This document shows positions 21,791 through 35,100 of a stretch of 64,000 nucleotides of DNA, in pieces. A program made the translations under genes and the position numbers. The DNA lies in contig OX377202.1 in NCBI GenBank assembly GCA_947396885.1, forward strand, positions 16,802,001 through 16,866,000. The letters are read 5' to 3'. The stretch's first letter is position 1. Every line of letters starts with the position of its first letter. Source of the DNA: Heligmosomoides polygyrus polygyrus (Eukaryota > Nematoda > Chromadorea > Rhabditida > Heligmosomidae). The notes beneath the pieces are model-generated. The model saw only the letters and a program-made list of their open reading frames with translations, was not told the origin of the DNA and did no database searches.

Positions 21791-22610
21791 TTACTTATTT
21801 ATTTATTGCTGCACCTAAAGTGCGCATAGAAACCAACCAAACAAGGAGAACATAGTGACAATCAAATACAATGTTTAGTTTAAAAGAAACCACCATCAAC
21901 GAAATCGTGAGCCACTTTGGATAACACTATGAACTGCAACACAATGGAAGAAATGTCTTTGCAGATTATTCAGAACACTCACGGCAAAGGACTAGAAAAA
22001 TATTTTCCAAAAAAAAACGAAAACATAGCAGAGCACAATATTATGTCGGTCTTTTAAATGAAGTTGAATAAAATAGATGAAAATTTATACGGCATCAAAA
22101 ATGCAGGCGTTGGCATTCAGTGTTGTGACCTCCAGTGAATGGTGAAGTCACTCTCGAGCATCCTTGACAAGGAGAAAACACCCAGGAGTCCGGTCGTACC
22201 AAGGCGAGCTACATTAAGTTACCTCACAGCGATGCTTCCATTGGAACTGAAGGAGACCAACCGCACTTGATGTGATATATCTAGAAAAGAAGAAAGAGAC
22301 GAAGTACATTGGTAAACAAAAACATTTTAGAAACAGCACAAAGAAGTAGGTACATAGGGAACTAGTGGGCATGAAAATAATAGAATAAATCCTTTGCTCA
22401 AGGTTCTGAATACCGCCAAAACTAATAGGTGAAAGCGGCAGACATAGTGACCCAACGCCATGAAAAGAAATCACTGCTCCACTATGCAATACTGAACAGA
22501 AGAATGGCCGAATTAAAGAATTGCATATAGTGAGGTTTTGTGTTGTCACTTCAGCACCTTGGTCTACGCACGCATCGAGTCATTCAACAACTAAACGAAG
22601 GGCTCTTATA

Positions 22611-23853
22611 CAGGGTGTTCCAAAATAAACTGATGAAGTTTTGACGTTCTCCCAGGCGAACGCATCGATCTGCAGCATGGCGGAAATGGCGTCATTTGTT
22701 TGTGCGTATCTTTCTGTCTGTGTTATAATTTTCAAAGTTTGATTCTGCTCTCGTTACGGTTTCTCTCAAGATGTCAAAACATCACACTGTGATTTTGGAG
22801 CTTATTTGTCAAGAAAAGCGCCAATGCGATATCGTTAACCTGCTCGGTCGACTGTATCCACAGAAACTCGTCAACATAAGGAGCCTTTGCCATAAAGGTA
22901 ACTGTACAGGACAAAAAATCGCACTGTCAATGCGCCGCAGATCCGGGAAATCATCGAAAAGCGGAAATCCTAAAGTTGAGGGTCTCCTGCGAAAAGTCGC
23001 TCATGATATCTGTGGCAGTCTCACATCAGTGCACCGAATAGCCGGAAAGAAACGCAGACTGAAGCCCTACAAGTTCCATAAAGTCCAGCTGCTGACGGAC
23101 AAGAATAAGCGCGAAAGGCTCCATTGATGCCGACATCTCAATCTGCGGGCCGCAGGTCGCGGGTGGGAACTGAAGCTGAAGCTGTTCACGGACGAGTGGT
23201 AAGCTCACAACCTCAAGGCAGGATCTGACCTGAAGAGTCTCCTGCCACCTTTGTCACCGCCGAACATCGCCAAAATCCGCAGGCGCTCATGGCTTGGAGT
23301 GGAATCTACACCTACGGAAAGACCCCATGATTTTTGTGGACGAAGGAGTAAAAAATAAACCAGGATGTGTACCGACAAGACATCTTCGAGGTGTGGTAGT
23401 TTTCTGGACCCAGCAATGCGCAGTGGACGTTCCAACGAGACTCAATTGCCGCACGCAGGGCGAAAAGCAGGCAAGCATGGTGCAAGGCCAATTTTAAGTA
23501 CTTCGTCATGTCTGCGGAATGGCCACTGCAATCGTCGGATCTGATTACAATGGACTACAGCTCCATTTTGAAGGCCAGGGTCCGTGTAAAGAGCCACCAC
23601 AGCCTGGAGGCTCAGGAGGAATCTCCGCGTCGGGAGTGGGAACGACTGTCTCCAAATGACCTGCAGCCATCGCCCAAAATTTCACCAAGCGTTTGGCTAC
23701 TGTATTCGCGCCAAGGGCGCCCAGTTCGAATCCGCTCGAATATAGTGTTGCCTAGTGTCTATATTGTTTTATTTATGTGTTGTTTTGTAAACTTGTCAGT
23801 TGTTCCATTGTTATAATTAAAGAACCTTCGTCACGTCATTTTGGAACACCCAG
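22611..23853 (+). mobile_element. Tc1/mariner-type transposon M4
   Basis: TA-flanked (22609-22610, 23854-23855), 1243 bases. Terminal inverted repeats are CAGGGTGTTCCAAAATAAAC and the mirror of CATTTTGGAACACCCAG. It lies in the gap between the two convergent host genes. Confidence 0.85.
22771..23816 (+). pseudogene. Tc1/mariner transposase, broken (M4)
   Basis: Starts ATG at 22771: MSKHHTVILELICQEKRQCD (helix-turn-helix region), then a block RIAGKKRRLKPYKFHKVQLL, LKLFTDEW (first catalytic Asp), KPGCVPTRHLRGVVVFW, and the C-terminal QSSDLITMDYSS with EWERLSP. The pieces lie in several frames with stops at 23127, 23200 and later, so the protein is dead. The DLxxMDYS signature is that of the Tc1/mariner superfamily common in nematodes. 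Confidence 0.75.
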
Positions 23854-23859
23854 TAAAAC

Positions 23860-25876
23860 GTGATCCTCTAGCTACGCCCTCTATAGGGTGGGGCTCGATT
23901 TTTGCCCAAAATTGTCGTCACTTTCACAATTTCATCCTCCACGCCTCGTTTGAGTCATTCAGCGATGTAAGTTGGGTGCTCTCATATTTCAGCAGGATTA
24001 CCGCTACATTCGAAGCTGTCGTGACTTTCGAAACGACTCTTGAAGGACACAGAGTTTCTGCGCTCTCTTGGTTCCGCCGCGCACGCCTGTCGAATACGCA
24101 GCACCGATTCGCTGCGACGAAGCATGAACGCGCGCGCGAGCGCCACTTGCCCTGTCTGCCGCCGCCCTGGTCGTGTCCGGTCGCCGTTCTCTCGTCAATA
24201 TCCGTTGGACGTCTCGGATTCCGGAGCGAGTTGATTTCACCGCAGTGTCGAGGAGCGCAGGGCCAAGGAAGAGGAGGATCTACCTGGCATGGACGCCAGG
24301 AAGAAGTAACTGCAGGAGCGAGGCGAGGAGCAACGCCTCGTAGGCACACGCACCAGGCAGGACCTCACCGGACCCTAGCGGGCTGTTGTCGGGGATTCCC
24401 CTAGTGAGTGTAGGCGGGTGATTGCGTGACTCGTAGTCATGTGTGTCTTAAGAGGTGGTAATGTGTAATTAGTAAATCTGTATATCCATCTGCGTCTGCG
24501 GGAGCTACATGAAGATCGGTGAATACCGTCATCCTTAATGATCGCTATACTATGTGAGAAGAGGAGGGCGCAGAGACGTGCGGGGAAGTCGGCGCAGAGT
24601 TGTAGGGCGCTCAGGGAGCTAAAGTCCATCGCAGTTCCGTTCTCAGGTTTCGGCTAGGGCAGAAGGGCCCTACGTAGTTGGTGCCGCGTAGCTGGAAGGA
24701 AAGAGCATTAGCGCGCTGTAAGTTCCCACCGATTTGCCACACATGTGGCCTCGGGTCTGGACAACCGTTACCGATGCCGGTGGCGGCCAGTCCGGGGCAC
24801 GACAGAGGCAAAAAGCATGCATGTACAATACACCCATCACCTTGCGGTTTGCGCTTTCGGTTTACGCAGCAATGCACAGGTTCAGGCCAACAAGACGATA
24901 AAGGCTGTTCTAGCAGAAATCGACTTTTTCTGATTGCTAACAAGAGATGTAAGGTAAAGATTTAGGTTAAGTGGAAGGAAAAGTTCGAGCAGGATAACAG
25001 GCTTTTATGTTTATTACACTTACTATATGATACATATAGAAATACACTAGCACTAAATTGTACTGAATTGCAGGCACAGGAACAGATCACTCGACATTAG
25101 TACGAAATAAGTCTAATACAACGTAAGATAGGGCAAAATCTCAAACAGCAATGATCTTTTCTGTTCAGAAATCTCTTGCTAATAAGCAACAAAAAGTGGT
25201 CGGTTTAAACCAGCACTGGACAATAACTACATGGCTAACACACACACATACGCTCACGAATGGGGAGGAGCAGCTGATCCTATGCTTCAACTAACCCATA
25301 TATGGGTTCGGCTATTTCTGTTATCAGTAGTCTGTACATTTACTAGGTTTCATAGTGATTCCATCGGGGTAGCTAACCCATGTTGGCGGCACATAAGAGC
25401 TTTATCTAACTCACTCTATGGCTTACATAGCAGGTGGAGCGTTGCGTCAATCCGAAGCCTCCACAAAATCAAGAAAAACACAGACAGAAAATTATAACCT
25501 TCTCCTAGACTTCTAATGCTGATCAAGTCGAAAAAGATGCAAAACATGAATCAACGCAAATAATACCAAAGACACCGAAGATATGTAAAATACAACATCT
25601 AGCCTTCGTAGGGTAAGAACGGCCTTTACAGAGTCATAGAGTGCAACATATCTAACTCGTGCTAAAGTCGAAGGCACTATTAAGTACCGCACTCCAGTGG
25701 TTCAGACCACTTTTTTCTAAAGTAAGCATTATGCCTCAAATTTCGCGCACAGTGTGGTCCCCCAGAGACCTCCTGACAGTTCTAAAGGAAAAGAGCTCGT
25801 GGACTTGGCACACTGCCTTGGCACACTGCCAATATGTAGGTGAATGGGACATGAACTGGTAGCCGACAACGAGCGT
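23860..25876. other. intergenic region and copine-like gene 3' flank
   Basis: 23920-24400 is GC-rich with CGCGCGCGAGCGCC-type sequence and a 187-residue plus-strand open frame (23841-24404) with no domain. 24600-24960 has mixed open frames, none recognised. For the minus-strand copine-like gene the nearest AATAAA I see downstream is the complement at 25010-25015, some 860 bases past the stop. Confidence 0.35.
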
Positions 25877-26173
25877 CTACTTCGTCAGCATCATGTCCTT
25901 TCGGATTTCCGTTCCTCGCGGCGGTATGCTTCGATTCTTCAGAAGTCCCAACTCGCAGATGCATCGATACTGGTCGGGAATCTCGAGCAACGACTGCACG
26001 GCCAGTTTCACGTCGCCTTCCGACTGACCTGATGCTCGCCGCATTATCTGAAAGAGTCGCCCAGTGCTTGAAATTTGAATGGCTTGCATGTAGTATGAAG
26101 ATGTGCTTACCTCATGGAATTCGGTGAAGTGGAAGTTGTCCCATGGACGTTTGGGTAGGGATTCGTCGAACAC
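25877..26173 (-). CDS. copine-like gene, last two coding exons
   Basis: Exon 26173-26111 reads [20 protein letters not shown]. After a 63-base intron, exon 26047-25877 reads [17 protein letters not shown]... and ends [12 protein letters not shown] with [14 protein letters not shown] corresponds to the AL-EIP-QY helix that closes copine domains. The C-terminus is short, with no RING finger, unlike plant RGLG. Confidence 0.85.
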   Translation of the reverse strand: MFDESLPKRPWDNFHFTEFHEVSTSSYYMQAIQISSTGRLFQIMRRASGQSEGDVKLAVQSLLEIPDQYRCICELGLLKNRSIPPRGTEIRKDMMLTK

Positions 26174-29100
26174 CTTAACAGAATGTTTGACGGGTCTTCA
26201 TGTTTAGAATACAGTTATTGGGCGCAGCACGTGAAGAAGATACGGGACGTGTCCATGTCTTCATTTTTTCGCACCTAGGTGAACTCCCTGGTCTAATCAG
26301 ATATGAGCTTGCAAAAGCGAAAGCAACAACTAAGGCTTCAATTCAGTCTCGATAGTGTAGCCGTTTTTAATAACAATGTAATACTACTTTATTAAGAGGC
26401 TCGCAACTTGCCGCCAAGCAGAGCAGGAAAGTTCTCCCTCTTATATTCAAACAGTACGGCCGTTCGACTATCAAAATGCATGTCGTACTCTATTACTGCT
26501 GAGGTCGAGAAAATCTCGCTCAAACTTCGCCTAGGGCACCTTTAAAGTGCTGGCCACGAAGCTGACAACCGTTTATAAATTTCTACTCTATTAGTTCAGG
26601 CTACAGTGACTATTTTCAGGAACACTACCACTACGATGTGAGTAGATGAGGGTGGGAAGGTCGAAAGCACCAATATCGTCCATACTTCGTGCAAGGGGTT
26701 ATTTGGGGTACACAGCACGAATTCTGCGTCATTCCGGCCTTAACTAGCTCTGAAGATCCAACTAGCAGTTTTGAACGACATGATTGTAGTAAGCCTTTCA
26801 AGCCCTTTCACTTGGTCTAGGCTTCTCCTTTGAGCTCCATAAGAAGCATGAGGCATTTCCTGGCTAGGAATGGATATGGAGCTACCCTACGATCATTCAG
26901 GAAGTCCATTATGCTTGTACGAGTTGTGACGATTCCGTGTTATAAAATCACTTCCAAAAGGAGGTTCGCCAAGTCACCGTGGGGAGTTGAAATCTCTCTA
27001 ACTTACAACGCTCTTACAACCTCGATATCTACCAGTTGACGGTTAAAGAAAATGAATTGGGCTCATCCCGACATGCGGGTGAGTGCTGATCGGCCCTACG
27101 AGGTGTGAATGTTGCGTTCCATCAAACAGCGCCGGTGGTGTAATGGTATCCAGCATTCCCGCTCGGTCAGCAGGAGGTGCGGATTCGAGTCCCGCCTGAC
27201 GCTCGAGTTTTGATCGTAACAAAATCCTACTATATATAAAGGAGCAATGTGTGTATGTGTGTGTTTCCGTCCGTCACATCTGGAGTGGGGGCAATGCGTA
27301 TTGGAAGCGATTGTTGAACATCGACGTGCCTGGCGATGCCGTAGACCTGCAGAACACGTCGGCAACCGTGCATGGCGAGTCGTAGACGTGCTGAACACGC
27401 CGGCAAGCATGCCTGACGATGCCGTAGACGTTCCGAACACGTCGGCAACCCTGCATGGCGAGCCGTAGACCTGCCGAACACGTCGGCAACCGTGCATGGC
27501 GAGCCGTAGACGTCCCGAACATGTCGGCAACCGTGCATGGCGAGTCGTAGACGTGCCGAACATGCCGGCAAGCATGCCTGACGATGCCGTATACGTACCG
27601 AACACGTCGGCAACCCTGCATGGCGAGCCGTAGACGTGCTGAACACGTCGTCAACCCTGCATGGCGAGCCGTAGACCTGCCGAACACGTCGGCAACCGTG
27701 CATGGCGAGCCGTAGACGTGTCGAACACGTCAGCAACCGTGCATGGCGAGCCGGAGACGTGCTGATCACGTCGGCGGCATCGCCTTCAACCCTGGATCTG
27801 AAGTCGACCAATCGATATCGATCAATATTATCGATTTTTTGTGGATGTCGTTCAGGCGGCACGAAACTTCAGCCCTAGGTGTAATCGAAGTCGCCGAACA
27901 CGAATCTGAAGTCGACCAATCGATATGATCGATATTGTCGATTTTCTGTGGATGTTGTTCATGCGTCACGGAACTTCAGCCCTAGGTGTAATCGAGGTCG
28001 CTGAACACGAATCTGAAGTCGACCAATTGATATCGATCGATATTATCGATTTTTTGTGGATGTCGTTCAAGCAGCACGAAACTTCAGCCCTGGAGGTAAT
28101 CTACGTCGATGAGCACGAATCTTAAGTTCGTTTTTGAACTGTCGATCGCGATCAATCGATATTGGGCAAAAAAGCGTTTTTGTGGATGTCGTCCTTTTTT
28201 TTCGCTTTTTTTCTAACTTGCCCTAATCGACGTAGTTAAGATGTTCTTCCTAAGGAAACCATGACAAAGCTGTCAGCTACTATTGATGATGAAAAGTTAT
28301 TGCCACGGCGATGCCGTCGAGAAGCCGTCGGTGCGGCCGAGAGGCCGCACGGACGGCTGGTATCGTTATAGGCAGACACGAACATACATACATAACAACA
28401 TATCATACTTTACCTAAGTGATGTCACATAATCAAATACTAGCTCACACAACCTACAGCGAACATAAGGATATTAAACACAGCGCAAGTAACGTAGCTTC
28501 TTACGAACTTCTAAGGACTTGAACGAATTCATAATCATATTTGTGATAATCTCATCCTCACCTAATAATATAACGAGTACAATTCTTCGAGATTTCTATA
28601 AGTGAGTTTTTAATAAGATTTTAATAAGTTTTTTTGAGATTTCTATGACTATTACGCGATAAAGTAGGCCAGACTTACTTTCATCATATCCCACGGACCG
28701 TCGCCTACACCGACGACGATGATCGACAGCGGATACTGACAGGCTTGCACGATAGCACGTCTGGTGGCACGCTCGTTAGTTACTTGACCGTCGGCGATGA
28801 TGACAAGGATATGGTACTGAAGAAGTACGTGCTTAGAATCTCAAGCACTTCATCTGTAAATGTAGTGCGCTCACGTCATTTGCTTTCTGACAGATCTCCA
28901 TTGCTTGATAGATAAGAGGGGCGAAATTCGTCGGACCGCTTAGATCGACGGTGGGTGTGACCTCGTTGTACACTCTGAAATAAGTGGGAATGCTATGAAG
29001 ATTGATAATATATTTAGGACATTGTTACCCCTCGGCAAGAGCTTCTTCAAAATCTTATAAAGGAGAAGAAAAGTCATGAATGTTCCATGCACTTGGAAAA

Positions 29101-32100
29101 AACATCAATAAAAGGCGATGTGTGATCGTATCAGCTTATCTTCGCTTTGCTGATGAAATTGTGCTCATCACGGACATCAATCAAATGGACCGAAAGCTGG
29201 CTGACTCCGAGAATGTATGTGTCGTGTACAATTTGGATAATTGGGACACATCGTTTTTTGCATTAAAAAAATGGAATAAATGGATTATGTGGATAATGAC
29301 ACTTTTGAAAAACCCCGATCTTATGGTAAGCATGGTTCAGAGAAGAACGATTTTTAGCAGAGCGAATTTCTACATGGCTCAGATAACTGTTTTTTCTTTC
29401 TATCGAATATCGGATGTAGGATTCGGGTAGAATTTCTTCTTCTTCTCCTGAGCGTTTAGTCCCGCGCAGTCGCAGGGTCCGCTGTTCTTGTGATCTGTCG
29501 CCACCTCATCCTATCAAGGGCGTCATCTGCCGTGGCGCCGACTTCGGCGAGATCTCTCTTGACGACATCCTTCCATCTTTTCCTTGGGCTCCTCTCGGAC
29601 GCTTTCCGGGTGCCTCGAAATCTAGGGCCAACCTTGTGGGGTGATCCTCTGGTCTTCTGAGGACGTGTCCATACCACCTCAGGCGCTGCTCCCTCATCTT
29701 CAGCGGTATCGGGGCGGTCTTCATCACTGCCCTAACATCCTCGTTTCGCACCCTGTCCCGACGGGTCCATCCACATGCCCATCTCAGCATCCTCATCTCC
29801 GCCGGGTGCAGTTGCCGCTCCTGCGCCTTACCCAGGGCCCAGCACTCACTGCCGTAAAGGAGGGCAGGTCTCACAACTCACGAATAGAGCTTGCCTTTGA
29901 GTGTCTTGGAGCATCTACGGTCGCAGAGGATCCCTGTGGACTCCCTCCACTTGAGCCAGGCTGCGTTTATCCGTCCCCTGACCGCCTGGTCCACACTTCC
30001 TTCCTCGGATAGGTCACTTCCGAGGTAGCGGAATTCTTCCACCTTCTCGATCGTTTTCCCTTGGCAGTCTAGGATCGATCCAGCGCACTGCTCAGAGCTG
30101 ATGAACTTCGTCTTCTTCACGTTCAGCCGTAAGCCGTTGTCTGCGAGGGATCTCTGCCACAGCTGCACCTTCTCCTCCATCTGCTCCTGGTTGTCGGCTA
30201 CTAGGGCGATGTCGTCCGCGTAGAGGATCGTTCTGAGAGGGCCCTCCTCAAGGTGGTTCACTATAGAGTCAAGTGTCAGCAAGAAGAGGAACGGGCTCAG
30301 AGCCGACCCTTGGTGTACCCCCACTGTGATGTCCACTTTCCTTGTCACCCCGTGTGGAGTTCGTATCGCCGCTTTCGAGCCCTCGTACATGTCCCTTATG
30401 ACCGTGATCAGACGTTCCGGGACACCCCTCCCTCGAAGGGCATTCCAGATGACGGCCCGAGCTAGCCTGTCGTAGGCCTTCTCCAGGTCCAGGAATGCCA
30501 AGTAGCAGGGTTTTCGTTTCTCCCGACATTTCTCCATCACCTGACGAGCGATGAAGATGGCGTCTGTGGTGGACCTCTCAGGCATGAAGCCCCACTGCAC
30601 CTGGGAGATGGGTACCATCTCCCTCAGCCTTGAGTCTACCAGTCGTTCGTAGATCTTCATCGTATGTGAGATCAGTTCGATCCCTCGGTAGTTGGAGCAT
30701 TCGGACGCGTCTCCCTTCTGCTTGAAGATGGGGACTATGGTGCTGCTCCTCCAGTCATCCGGAATCTTACCTTCTTTCATGATTCTGTTAAGGAACTGCG
30801 TCAGCCAGTTGATTCCAAGGATTCGGGTAGAATATCAGATTATGAATCAAAGCCAGTTTTCTGAATCATCCGAAAATACGCTCCAATGAAAATCACCGTT
30901 ATCTGAACCACCCTAAGATTCGGGCTTTTCAAAAACGTCACCATCCGCATAATCCGGGGTTTGCAGTAATGGGTTTCAATTATCTGAAACGCTCTCGTAT
31001 CCAATGTATGGTGTGAGAACGTTGGATTAAAGCTGAATCTTACAAAGACGAAGCATCAGAAACTCGTTCATTTCATGAGGAAAGGATGAGTTTATGATAC
31101 CCATTCTCGTTCGAAGCGGGAGGATTCCGGCTCGGAACGAATGTATTCTAATGGTTCAGCTACGTGTTTCTAGGTCGCACAGCCAACACGGCTAACGACC
31201 TAGTACCGGAGATGGATGCGAGGAAACCAGAGGCTTGGTAACTTCCAAAAGCGTCGAAGAAGACGTGAAGAAGACGAATAACGTCAGACTCCGTGCCCAC
31301 CTATTCTTCTTCCGCTAACATGCTCCTCACAGGCCATACGAATTCAAGATGCACACGAGATTAGCGTCGCGCAACGTGAAATAGAGAGGACGATGTTCGG
31401 AGTGACAAGACTCACGCAAGTGAGAGGAGGCCTCTGGAGGTCCGAGCTTCTTCGATTTGAAGATCAGAGACGCTGCGCATATATCAAGTCGTCGAGAATT
31501 AGGTGGGCCGGTCACGTAATGCGCTTCGCAGACACCCGCTGGACGAGAGCCGTCGCTGGATGAGAACCACAACTAAATTCCGCGAGACGTCAAGAGAACA
31601 CCAGGACGTCCACCAACGCGTTGGTCGGATTTCTTCGTGAAGGTTATGAACGATCGACATGACGCTCTTCGTGCCCCTCGAGCGAGGAGAATCCACTGGA
31701 GTATTCTGGCAGGCGACAGGAACGACTGGAAACACTGCTGGCACCCTTTCCAGCAACACGGTGACCAATGGGACGTCAGGTGATAAAGGCCGGTAGGCCG
31801 CCTAACGTCTGGTCATTAAATTTAATTTCGAAAGCACACCTGTGTTGACGAGTCAAAAGGTATTTCCAGGAAGATAGCACCAGACCACATATTATAAGAT
31901 CAACGAAGGCTGAGCTGGCGAAGTACAGCTCGACTACTATTCACTATCTGTCGACTCCTCGGACCTTGCTTAAATCGGCATGGTTCTGGAACGAAGAGGT
32001 GCATGCTGCGGTGAAGAGGAAGAAGGAGGCCTACAAGCTGTGGCAAAAGACGAGGGCACCCGAGCATCTCACAGCCTACAGGAAGCTGAAGAGGCTGGCA

Positions 32101-35100
32101 AAAACCGCTGTAGCGAAGACAAAGAAAATGGATGCCCTGTACGAGAAACTAGACGGGCCAGAGGGAGAGAAGTTCTCCATCCGCCTGGCCAAGGCGCGTC
32201 ATAGAGCTAGCCTCGACATTCGAGTAGTGAAGACTGTGAAGAGTGCTGACGGTAGAGTGTTACGGAAGCCGGTCGAGGTCAGAGAGAGATGGGAGGAGTA
32301 CTTCAAGGAACTCCTGAACGAGGAGTTCCCTCGTCGGGAGGCCGAGGAAGAACAGCCAACGGAAGGACCCATCCCACCCTGGACGCAAGAAGAGGTTCGC
32401 AAGGCCATACGGAAGATGAAACTCGGAAAGGCAGCAGGGCCTGACGGTGTGCCAGTAGAGGCTTGGAAGGTGCTCGGGAACCTCGGAATCAACTGGCTGA
32501 CGCAGTTCCTCAACAGAATCACGAAAGAAGGTAAGATGCCGGATGACTGGAGGAACAGCACCATAGTCCCCATCTTCAAGCAGAAGGAAGACGCTTCCGA
32601 ATGCTCCAACTACCGAGGGATAAAACTGATCTCACACACGATGAAGATCTACGAACGACTGGTAGACTCAAGGCTGAGGGAGATGGTACCCATCTCCCAG
32701 GTGCAGTGGGGCTTCATGCCTGAGAGGTCCACCACAGACGCCATCTTCATCGCTCGTCAGGTGATGGAGAAATATCGGGAGAAACGAAAACCCTGCTACC
32801 TGGCATTCCTGGATCTGGAGAAGGCCTACGACAGGCTAGCTCGGACAGTAATCTGGAATTCCCTTCGAGGGAGGGGTGTCCCGGAACGTCTGATCACGGT
32901 CATAAGGGACATGTACGAGGGCTCGAAAGCGGCGATACGAACTCCACACGGGGTGACAAGGAAAGTGGACATCACAGTGGGGATACACCAAGGGTCGGCT
33001 CTGAGCCCGTTCCTCTTCTTGCTGACACTTGACTCTATAGTGAACCACTTTGAGGAAGGCCCTCTCAGAACGATCCTCGCGGAGGACATCGCCCTAGTAG
33101 CCGACAACCAGGAGCAGCTGGAGGAGAAGGTGCAGCTGTGGCAGAGATCCCTCGCAGACAAGACTTACGGCTGAACGTGAAGAAGACAAAGTTCATCAGC
33201 TCTGAGCAGTGCGCTGGATCGATCCTAGACTGCCAAGGGAAAACGATCGAGAAGGTGAAAGAATTCCGCTACCTCGGAAGTGACCTATCCGAGGAAGGAA
33301 GTGTGGACCAGGCGGTCAGGGGACGGATAAACGCAGCCTGGCTCAAGTGGAGGGAGTCCACAGGGATCCTCTGCGACCGTAGATGCTCCAGGACGCTCAA
33401 AGGCAAGCTCTATAGAACATTTGTAAGACCTGCCCTCCTCTACGGCAGTGAGTGCTGGGCCCTGGGTAAGGCGCAGGAGCGGGAACTGCACGCAGCAGAG
33501 ATGAGGATGCTGAGGTGGGCATGTGGATGGACCCGTCGGGACAGGGTGCGAAACGAGGATGTTAGGGCAGTGATGAAGACTGCCCCGATCCAGCTGAAGA
33601 TGAGGGAGCAGCGCCTAAGGTGGTACGGACACGTCCTCAGAAGGCCAGAGAATCACCCCGTCAGGTTGGCCCTAGATTACGAGGCACCCGGAAAGCGTCC
33701 GAGAGGAGCCCCTAGGAAAAGATGGAAGGACGTCATTAAGAGAGATCTCGCCGAAGTCGGCGCCACGGCAGATGACGCCCTTGATAGGATGAGGTGGCGA
33801 CAGATCACAAGAACAGCGGACCCTGCGACTGCGCGGGACTAAACGCTCAGGAAAAGAAGAAGACCCTACTTTTTCGATCAAGAAAGTGACTATGCTATGC
33901 AGGCGACTAATCTTACTTGAGCACTTCCTCCAGCGACTCACAGTCACCGTCCTGCTTTAGCGGGAACACGCTCGAGTCACCGGTTTTCGCGTCTCCAAAT
34001 CCATACACCGGAATACACCCGGTACTTGCAAACGGCGCTAACGTTCTTCCCAGGATCGTGATCACCTAAAAGGAAAAGTGGGATTTAAATTTCGAGTCCT
34101 AATAAAAAAAAACAGAACAATGAAAGTAGAACTGGAAAGCAACTACATTTTTGTTCTTAAATATGAACGCGACGTGGAGCACATGAAAGATGTACCTGTT
34201 GATATGGATTCATCACATTCGGGTGAATTGTGTGAAGTGAACGACCTCCAAAAGAATCTTCACCTTGGTATTTGTTACTGGCTGTGTAGTCGATACCTGA
34301 AAGAACAACCATTATATTTGGTTGCACACCACAGGAGTATAGAGTAAGTATGTAGACTGCTAAGCAATATAAAGCTAAGAATAATATTTTTTGGAGACGG
34401 GTTTCTGACCACACAATTTCTAGTGCTAGTTGGGGCGAAATGCTGATATAGTAGATGTGGTAATTTTTCATTTAATGTCTCGGATTCATTCATGTGAAAT
34501 TCTTATAGTTTGATTGTCAGAGTTATTTAACTTCTTTACGGAATGCGCCATGAGTTCTACTAATCGGCAATATTGAGGAGAGAATTTGACTGCAGATGAT
34601 TGCCTTGCCAGTGTACCAATAGACTTGACAGTAATACTCCATGTTCAACTTTCCATAGATCTCGACATAATGGATATGTCGTTCTGAGTTCTGTCGTCAG
34701 ATTTGGTCTGTGAACGACTCCAGCAGGTCCTTCTCTGCACTTCTAGGCTCCGACGAAGGCGATAAGGCCGAAACGTTAGCCGAATAAACCTGTGCTATTT
34801 TGGCTAGCTGACATACTCGAACTCAGAAAGACCTGGCAGTGTTTTACCCTTCCCAGACACGTCTGGTACCATTCCACTGACCACGAAAGGATGGATGCCT
34901 TGGTTACATTGAGCGGGAAATCCGAACCAAGAACATTGAATCGGAGCGCACACGACAGCCGGCGCCTCCTCCGGCTGCGTTACCACGCACCAATCAGCTG
35001 CAGTTTGGATATGGAGTAAATATAAATCTTTTAGAAAAGCAAGACAGCCAATAGTAAGACAATGCTAGCAGACGAATGAATTTCAGAATATGAAATTCAG

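Larger units (their letters stand above)
27225..28360 (+). mobile_element. non-autonomous Helitron
   Basis: 5' end TCCTACTATATATAAAGG follows an A. The 3' end has an 8-bp perfect hairpin GTGCGGCC-GAGA-GGCCGCAC (28331-28350), then GGACGG and CTGG, followed by T. That is the Helitron plan: 5' TC, 3' hairpin plus CTRR, A/T insertion site, no target duplication. The inside is two minisatellite arrays and no helicase ORF, so movement would depend on a helper. Confidence 0.7.

Noticed and set aside
23841..24404. 187-residue ORF next to M4
   Set aside because: Begins in the M4 end and runs through GC-rich sequence; no domain, splice pattern or homology that I can name.
27230..27862. Long reverse-strand repetitive proteins in two to three frames
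   Set aside because: They are translations of the 41-bp minisatellite inside the Helitron; the unit length opens all frames at once.
27316..28125. CRISPR-like direct repeats
   Set aside because: Units are contiguous without unique spacers and lie in a eukaryotic Helitron.
29878..33174. Host reverse transcriptase-like genes
   Set aside because: Both belong to RTE-B insertions, truncated at the 5' end and with GAA-rich tails.
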